DNA of 9,764 nucleotides. It comes from Cycloclasticus sp. (GTDB lineage: Bacteria > Pseudomonadota > Gammaproteobacteria > Methylococcales > Cycloclasticaceae). The notes beneath the pieces are model-generated. The model did not search any database. It worked only from the letters and a program-made list of their open reading frames with translations, and was not told where the DNA came from. A program made the translations under genes and the position numbers. The DNA is taken from assembly GCA_012960055.1 (NCBI GenBank), contig DUCA01000216.1, positions 1 through 9,764 of the forward strand. The letters run 5' to 3'. Each line of letters starts with the position of its first letter. The first letter of the stretch is position 1. Below are positions 6,050-9,764 of this stretch, piece after piece.

Positions 6050-7441
6050 CTATTGTGTTAAAAACTTTTTGGCATCCGCAACTGCTTGGCGAACTTGGTT
6101 TGGCGCTGTACCACCAATATGGTCACGCGCGGACACGGAGCCTTCTAGGGTTAACACCTCAAACACATCCTCGGTAATATCTTCAGAGAAGTGCCGAAGC
6201 TCTTCTAATGACAGCTCGGATAAGTCTCGGTCTGTTTCTGTGCCTAAGCGAACCGCTAGACCAACCACTTCATGCGCATCCCTAAAAGGAATACCTTTGC
6301 CAACAAGGTAGTCCGCTAAATCAGTTGCGGTTGAGAAACCTTGTTTAGCTGCTTTTAACATCGATTCTTTCACCGGCTCAATATTTGGCACCATATCGGC
6401 AAACGCCCGTAATGAGCCGAGCACCGTATCCACTGTATCGAATAACGGCTCTTTGTCTTCTTGATTGTCTTTGTTATACGCCAAGGGCTGCGATTTCATC
6501 AGCATTAATAACGACACTAAATTACCGTTAACACGGCCCGTTTTACCGCGTACCAATTCAGGCACATCTGGGTTTTTCTTTTGCGGCATAATGGATGAGC
6601 CGGTACAAAACGCGTCAGGCAAATGAATGAAGTTAAATTGCGCGCTAGTCCACAAAACGATTTCTTCTGAAAAACGTGACAAATGGATCATCAACAACGC
6701 CGAGGCGGCACAAAACTCAATCGCGAAATCACGGTCACTCACGCCGTCTAACGAGTTAGCGCAAGGGCGAGAAAAGCCCAATAAATCAGCCGTCATCATC
6801 CGGTCGATGGGGTAACTTGTACCCGCCAATGCGGCGGAGCCTAACGGCATGACATTAACGCGCTTTGCACAATCGGCAAAGCGTTCAGAGTCACGTTTCA
6901 GCATTTCAAACCAAGCCAACAGATGGTGCCCAAAGGTAACCGGCTGAGCGACTTGCAAATGGGTAAATCCGGGCATGATGGTATCGGCATGCTCACCAGC
7001 CAAACCCACTAAGCCCGTTTGCAAACGAGTCAGCTCGGATTGAATCAGCTCTAACTGGTCGCGCATAAATAAACGGATATCAGTGGCCACTTGGTCATTA
7101 CGCGAACGCCCAGTGTGCAACTTTTTACCGGCAATACCAATGCGCTCAGTTAAAGCAGCTTCAATGTTCATGTGCACGTCTTCAAGTGCAATTGACCATT
7201 CAAAATCACCGGCTTCGATACTGCTTAAAATATCAGCCAAACCATCGACGATTTGTGTACATTCCTGCTCGGTTAAAATTCCCACATGCGTTAACATTTT
7301 GGCATGGGCGACAGAGCCTTGAATATCGTAGGACGCTAGTCGCTGGTCGAATTCTACAGAAGCGGTGAACGCCTGAACAAAGGCATCTGTGCTCTGCGTG
7401 AAACGACCACCCCAGAGCTTATTTTGTTTGTTTTTTGACAT
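6050..7441 (-). CDS. argH: Argininosuccinate lyase
   Basis: ArgH cleaves argininosuccinate to arginine and fumarate, the last step of arginine synthesis. The 463-residue protein has the normal length and all superfamily signatures: KLWGGRF near the N-terminus, HTGRSRNDQVATD (109-121), the catalytic-base region GFTHLQ (T160-H161), TSYPIDR (208-214), and the fumarase/aspartase signature GSSIMPQKKNPD (281-292) with the catalytic serine in the flexible loop. The ATG is at 7441-7439. Unusually, the leader has no Shine-Dalgarno sequence; the bases before the start read CTTTCCTCCGTAAATC. In Pseudomonas argH is followed on the other strand by algZ-algR-hemC-hemD. Here the gene after argH is a remnant of that kinase. 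On the 3' side it is tail to tail with the OxyR-like pseudogene. Confidence 0.97.
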   Translation of the reverse strand: MSKNKQNKLWGGRFTQSTDAFVQAFTASVEFDQRLASYDIQGSVAHAKMLTHVGILTEQECTQIVDGLADILSSIEAGDFEWSIALEDVHMNIEAALTERIGIAGKKLHTGRSRNDQVATDIRLFMRDQLELIQSELTRLQTGLVGLAGEHADTIMPGFTHLQVAQPVTFGHHLLAWFEMLKRDSERFADCAKRVNVMPLGSAALAGTSYPIDRMMTADLLGFSRPCANSLDGVSDRDFAIEFCAASALLMIHLSRFSEEIVLWTSAQFNFIHLPDAFCTGSSIMPQKKNPDVPELVRGKTGRVNGNLVSLLMLMKSQPLAYNKDNQEDKEPLFDTVDTVLGSLRAFADMVPNIEPVKESMLKAAKQGFSTATDLADYLVGKGIPFRDAHEVVGLAVRLGTETDRDLSELSLEELRHFSEDITEDVFEVLTLEGSVSARDHIGGTAPNQVRQAVADAKKFLTQ

Positions 7442-7456
7442 GATTTACGGAGGAAA

Positions 7457-7915
7457 GTGAATTTTCGCTTAGTATATCACTTAAGATTGACTTACTTTAC
7501 AGCGAATAGAAAACCAACGGGCACGCGCAGCATCGACAAACGTTCTCTGACAAATCAACAGTATTTTCTACCCGACATGTGTCGCACGAAAAATGTTCTG
7601 TACCCCACGCTTATATCGCAACTATTGGCCATCACTTTGGCATTAAACACCCGCTTTTTGTCCGGTGATTTTTGGAACCCTGAGCCTAAACGCGTTGTTT
7701 ATTTTATGGGTCGCCTTTATCTGTGCGGGTATTTTTGCACTTTTAAACAGCAAATTAACCGTTGACCAGCAATTAATATCAGCCTGTTTATGTTTTTCAC
7801 CATCAACATAACAACCTTGTTGATGGCTTGGCTGATCACCTCGCTACTCCCCCCCTCACGTGCAAGGCAATATCAATATTTATTTAAGAAATACGGGCAT
7901 CAGCATTATTTTTAA
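7457..7915 (+). pseudogene. algZ: Remnant of an AlgZ/FimS-type LytS-family sensor kinase (N-terminal membrane part)
   Basis: Pieces of one protein appear in alternating frames. The frame from GTG 7457 gives YFLPDMCRTKNVLYP and then LISQLLAITLAL, like the FLP-(D/E)-(L/M)-C start and first helix of AlgZ. From 7674 the next frame gives SLNALFILWVAFICAGIFAL, a membrane helix, and ends at TAA 7809-7811. The first frame resumes near 7766 with FFTINITTLLMAWLITSLL, another helix. After a C7 run at 7849-7855 the sense shifts again to NINIYLRNTGISIIF, similar to the segment before the kinase domain. No histidine box or ATP-binding domain follows. AlgZ with the response regulator AlgR controls alginate and type IV pili in Pseudomonas. 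The position between argH and hemC is exactly where algZ-algR lie there, which supports the call. The true ancestral start may be nearer 7544; the 7457 GTG has GGAGG only 3 nt upstream. The right boundary is approximate. Confidence 0.62.
7471..7479 (-). promoter_or_regulatory. Extended -10 promoter for argH
   Basis: On the minus strand TGATATACT provides an extended -10 (TG, one base, TATACT). It would place transcription start near 7464, about 22 nt before the argH ATG. No good -35 hexamer is visible at 17-18 bp, which is common for extended -10 promoters. Confidence 0.55.
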
Positions 7916-8110
7916 TAATGCCGATGCCCCCCCCCTTTATCCTAAACGCCGGTCCCTTTTACCCCATCAAAGGCGATGAAAGTTACCATCCGAACTCTAT
8001 ATAGGAACAATCCCCGTCGTTATAAGTTCTACCGTTGGCGCTGTGGCCGCGATAAACGCTTAAAATCCATCTGGGGCGACCCTGCCACGCATTGATGCCA
8101 ACAGTTTATT
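7916..8110. other. Non-coding or degraded stretch between the AlgZ-like remnant and the hemC promoter
   Basis: No protein family is recognisable here. The stretch begins with a C9 run (7927-7935). A 39-codon reading from ATG 7976 to TGA 8093-8095 is open and basic but matches nothing I know. A different frame ends with LPRIDANSLF, faintly like the ARI-PHFLF histidine-box region of LytS-type kinases but without the histidine. The most likely content is decayed algZ sequence next to a deletion that removed the kinase domain and algR. Confidence 0.4.
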
Positions 8111-8139
8111 TAAAACGACCTTTCAACCCTTGCTATAAT
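8111..8139 (+). promoter_or_regulatory. Extended -10 promoter for hemC-hemD
   Basis: TGCTATAAT (8131-8139) is a perfect extended -10 element (TG, one base, TATAAT). The 17-bp-spaced -35 position (8111-8116, TAAAAC) is weak, as often tolerated with an extended -10. Transcription would begin near 8146, leaving a leader of about 25 nt. This excludes the ATG at 8138 as the hemC start because it lies inside the -10. Confidence 0.72.
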
Positions 8140-8170
8140 GCGGCCTTATTCATACACCGGTTTAAGCATT

Positions 8171-9100
8171 ATGCAGCTTATTAGAATTGCCACCCGACGT
8201 AGCCCGTTAGCCTTATGGCAAGCAGAACACGTTGCCGCTAAATTAATACATCACCACCCTCAACTTAACGTTGAATTGGTAAAAATGATTACCCAAGGCG
8301 ATAAAATTTTAGACACACCACTTGCCAAAATTGGCGGCAAAGGGCTGTTCGTTAAAGAACTAGAACAAGGCATGCTGAATGGCGATGCCGACATTGCCGT
8401 GCATTCGATGAAAGACGTACCAGCGCAGCTCCCTAATGGCTTAGAAATTGGCGCCATACTTGAACGCGAAGACCCGCGTGATGCCTTTGTGTCCAATCAC
8501 TACGCGACCATTGATGCTTTACCTCAAGGTGCGATTGTCGGCACATCAAGCCTAAGACGGCAATGCCAATTATTACAAATGCGGCCAGATTTACGTATCA
8601 AATCACTGCGCGGCAACGTCAATACACGCTTACAAAAACTGGATGATGGCGACTATGACGCCATTATTCTTGCTGCCGCCGGGCTGATTCGCTTAGGCTT
8701 TGATGCGCGCATAAAAGTGGCCTTACCGGTTAATACCATGCTGGCGGCTATTGGCCAAGGCGCTATCGGCATTGAATGCCGAACCGGCGATGCAGCGACG
8801 CAACAGCTCATCGAATGCTTACACGACAGCGCAACAGCGACACGTATTATCGCGGAACGCGCGATGAACTTTAAGCTGGAAGGCGGCTGCCAAGCACCGA
8901 TTGCAGGACACGCCAAAATCAAAAACGGCGTCTTACGCTTGCACGGCTTAGTGGCCGAACCCGACGGAAGTTTAATCGTTACCGAGCAATTGGAAGGCTC
9001 CCTAGACAACGCCGAACAAATTGGCATCACAGTCGCTGAACGTTTATTAGCCGGTGGCGCAAAAAGCATTCTAGATAAACTGTATGGCCGTGCCGACTAA
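8171..9100 (+). CDS. hemC: Hydroxymethylbilane synthase (porphobilinogen deaminase)
   Basis: HemC polymerises four porphobilinogen units into the linear tetrapyrrole hydroxymethylbilane, the precursor of heme and other tetrapyrroles. The 309-residue protein has the normal length. Conserved elements are IRIATRRSPLALWQ at the N-terminus, KIGGKGLFVKELE (53-65), the catalytic D82 in HSMKDVP, GTSSLRRQCQL (124-134), LRGNVNTRLQKL, and C240 in LEGGCQAPIAGHA, which binds the dipyrromethane cofactor. I chose ATG 8171 (MQLIRIATRR). A longer reading from ATG 8138 would overlap the -10 element and add 11 residues not seen in the family. The ribosome binding site is weak. The 3' end overlaps hemD. In Pseudomonas hemC follows algR; here it has its own strong promoter after a decayed algZ. 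Confidence 0.97.
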   Translation: MQLIRIATRRSPLALWQAEHVAAKLIHHHPQLNVELVKMITQGDKILDTPLAKIGGKGLFVKELEQGMLNGDADIAVHSMKDVPAQLPNGLEIGAILEREDPRDAFVSNHYATIDALPQGAIVGTSSLRRQCQLLQMRPDLRIKSLRGNVNTRLQKLDDGDYDAIILAAAGLIRLGFDARIKVALPVNTMLAAIGQGAIGIECRTGDAATQQLIECLHDSATATRIIAERAMNFKLEGGCQAPIAGHAKIKNGVLRLHGLVAEPDGSLIVTEQLEGSLDNAEQIGITVAERLLAGGAKSILDKLYGRAD

Positions 9101-9764
9101 CAACGCCCCATCTGTTAAGGTTTTAGTCACTCGACCCAGCCATCAAGCAGGCAACTTATGTGCTGAGCTAATGGCTAAGGGCTTACATGCTATTCGCTAC
9201 CCAACCATTGAAATTCGAGCGGTAGAAAACGTATCACACGCTACCGCCGCCTTACAAGGCATCACCGACAGCGATAACATCATCTTTGTCAGCGCAAATG
9301 CCGTAACACAAGCCAACCGGCTGCTGAACAAACAATGGCCTGTGATTAACGGAACGGTTGTTGCCATCGGCCCCAACACAGCAAACGCACTGCTAAGCAT
9401 CGGTTTAAAACCCAACATCACCGCGCAAAAACCGTTTAATTCAGAACAATTGCTCGAACAACTGACCCGCGCAGGTAAGACAAGCATCATCAAAGGTGAA
9501 GGTGGCCGCGATTTTCTCGAAAAAGAACTGGTCGCTCGCGGTATTAAGGTGATGACTATCGATGTCTACAAACGGGCAATACCCACCAACAATCCCAAGC
9601 TATCCGATAACGCGTTTCATTACACCTCCATCACCAGTCAACTTGCATTAAGCAATTTGTTTTCATTATTACCCGAACAAGCCAGCGAGTTAAAGCAAAC
9701 GAGCACCTTTGTCGTTTTCAGCCAACGCATTGCCGACGTCGCTAAGCAGCTCGGTTGCCAGAAC
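9084..9764 (+). CDS. hemD: Uroporphyrinogen-III synthase (C-terminus cut by window edge)
   Basis: HemD cyclises hydroxymethylbilane, the HemC product, to uroporphyrinogen III with inversion of ring D. The frame is open for 227 codons to the window end. It shows the loosely conserved HemD pattern: VLVTRPSHQAGNL near the N-terminus, YPTIEI, NIIFVSANAV, VVAIGPNTANAL, IIKGEGGRDFLEKELVARG at mid-protein, TSITSQLALSNLF, and VVFSQRIADVAKQLG near the C-terminus. Family members are about 250 residues, so only the last two dozen or so residues should be missing. ATG 9084 lies inside hemC, a 17-nt overlap, so expression is probably coupled; the in-frame GTG at 9090 is an alternative start. hemX and hemY often follow in relatives. 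Confidence 0.93.
   Translation, partial: MAVPTNNAPSVKVLVTRPSHQAGNLCAELMAKGLHAIRYPTIEIRAVENVSHATAALQGITDSDNIIFVSANAVTQANRLLNKQWPVINGTVVAIGPNTANALLSIGLKPNITAQKPFNSEQLLEQLTRAGKTSIIKGEGGRDFLEKELVARGIKVMTIDVYKRAIPTNNPKLSDNAFHYTSITSQLALSNLFSLLPEQASELKQTSTFVVFSQRIADVAKQLGCQN

Noticed and set aside
8040..8130. LPRIDANSLF as the histidine box of the AlgZ-like kinase
   Set aside because: The resemblance to ARI-PHFLFN is faint, the phosphorylated histidine is absent, and stop codons lie just upstream in that frame. It is too weak to annotate.
8138..8170. Upstream ATG extending hemC by 11 codons (MRPYSYTGLSI)
   Set aside because: This ATG lies within the TATAAT -10 element, so it would not be in the transcript, and the added residues are not part of the HemC family N-terminus.
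9197..9493. 98-codon minus-strand frame
   Set aside because: It is fully inside hemD on the opposite strand, has no family resemblance and no plausible start signal.
1..9764. CRISPR arrays, tRNA genes, IS ends, phage or defence genes
   Set aside because: No regularly spaced repeats, cloverleaf-like segments, transposase motifs or terminal inverted repeats were seen on reading both strands. Nearly all sequence is explained by the listed genes and remnants.

Overview
The window looks like a chromosomal segment from a gammaproteobacterium of moderate GC content. The organism type is inferred from gene content and order. A block reading lptM-lysA-dapF-DUF484-xerC, and a second block in which argH is followed by an AlgZ-like remnant and then hemC-hemD, are the arrangements known from Pseudomonas and its relatives. 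I cannot name a genus.

Layout, left to right. The left edge holds the first 23 codons of hslV, reading leftward out of the window. A divergent DUF4126 membrane-protein gene (202-856) follows and is broken by a frameshift. It converges on xerC, the last gene of a tightly packed leftward operon running from lptM (4686) through lysA, dapF and DUF484 to xerC (853). In this operon, junctions are abutting, 2 nt apart or overlapping. Rightward from about 4782 lie an intact alpha/beta-hydrolase esterase and a heavily damaged OxyR-like LysR-family pseudogene (5468-6041). argH (7441-6050) reads leftward. Between argH and hemC is about 730 bp with no intact gene. Its first two thirds carry scattered-frame remnants of an AlgZ/FimS-type sensor kinase, and algR, the usual partner, is absent. 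A strong extended -10 promoter then drives hemC, which overlaps hemD. hemD runs off the right edge.

Function. The intact genes are mostly housekeeping: diaminopimelate and lysine synthesis (dapF, lysA), the last step of arginine synthesis (argH), tetrapyrrole synthesis (hemC, hemD), chromosome dimer resolution (xerC), LPS-assembly support (lptM) and proteolysis (hslV). The three broken genes are a DUF4126 membrane protein and two regulators (an OxyR-like activator and an AlgZ-like kinase). That contrast fits ongoing loss of regulatory and accessory functions with biosynthesis kept, as in early genome reduction. This is an inference from one window.

I found no CRISPR array, insertion sequence, prophage, tRNA/rRNA gene or evident novel system. 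The interesting content is the pattern of gene decay and a few unusual translation-start contexts.
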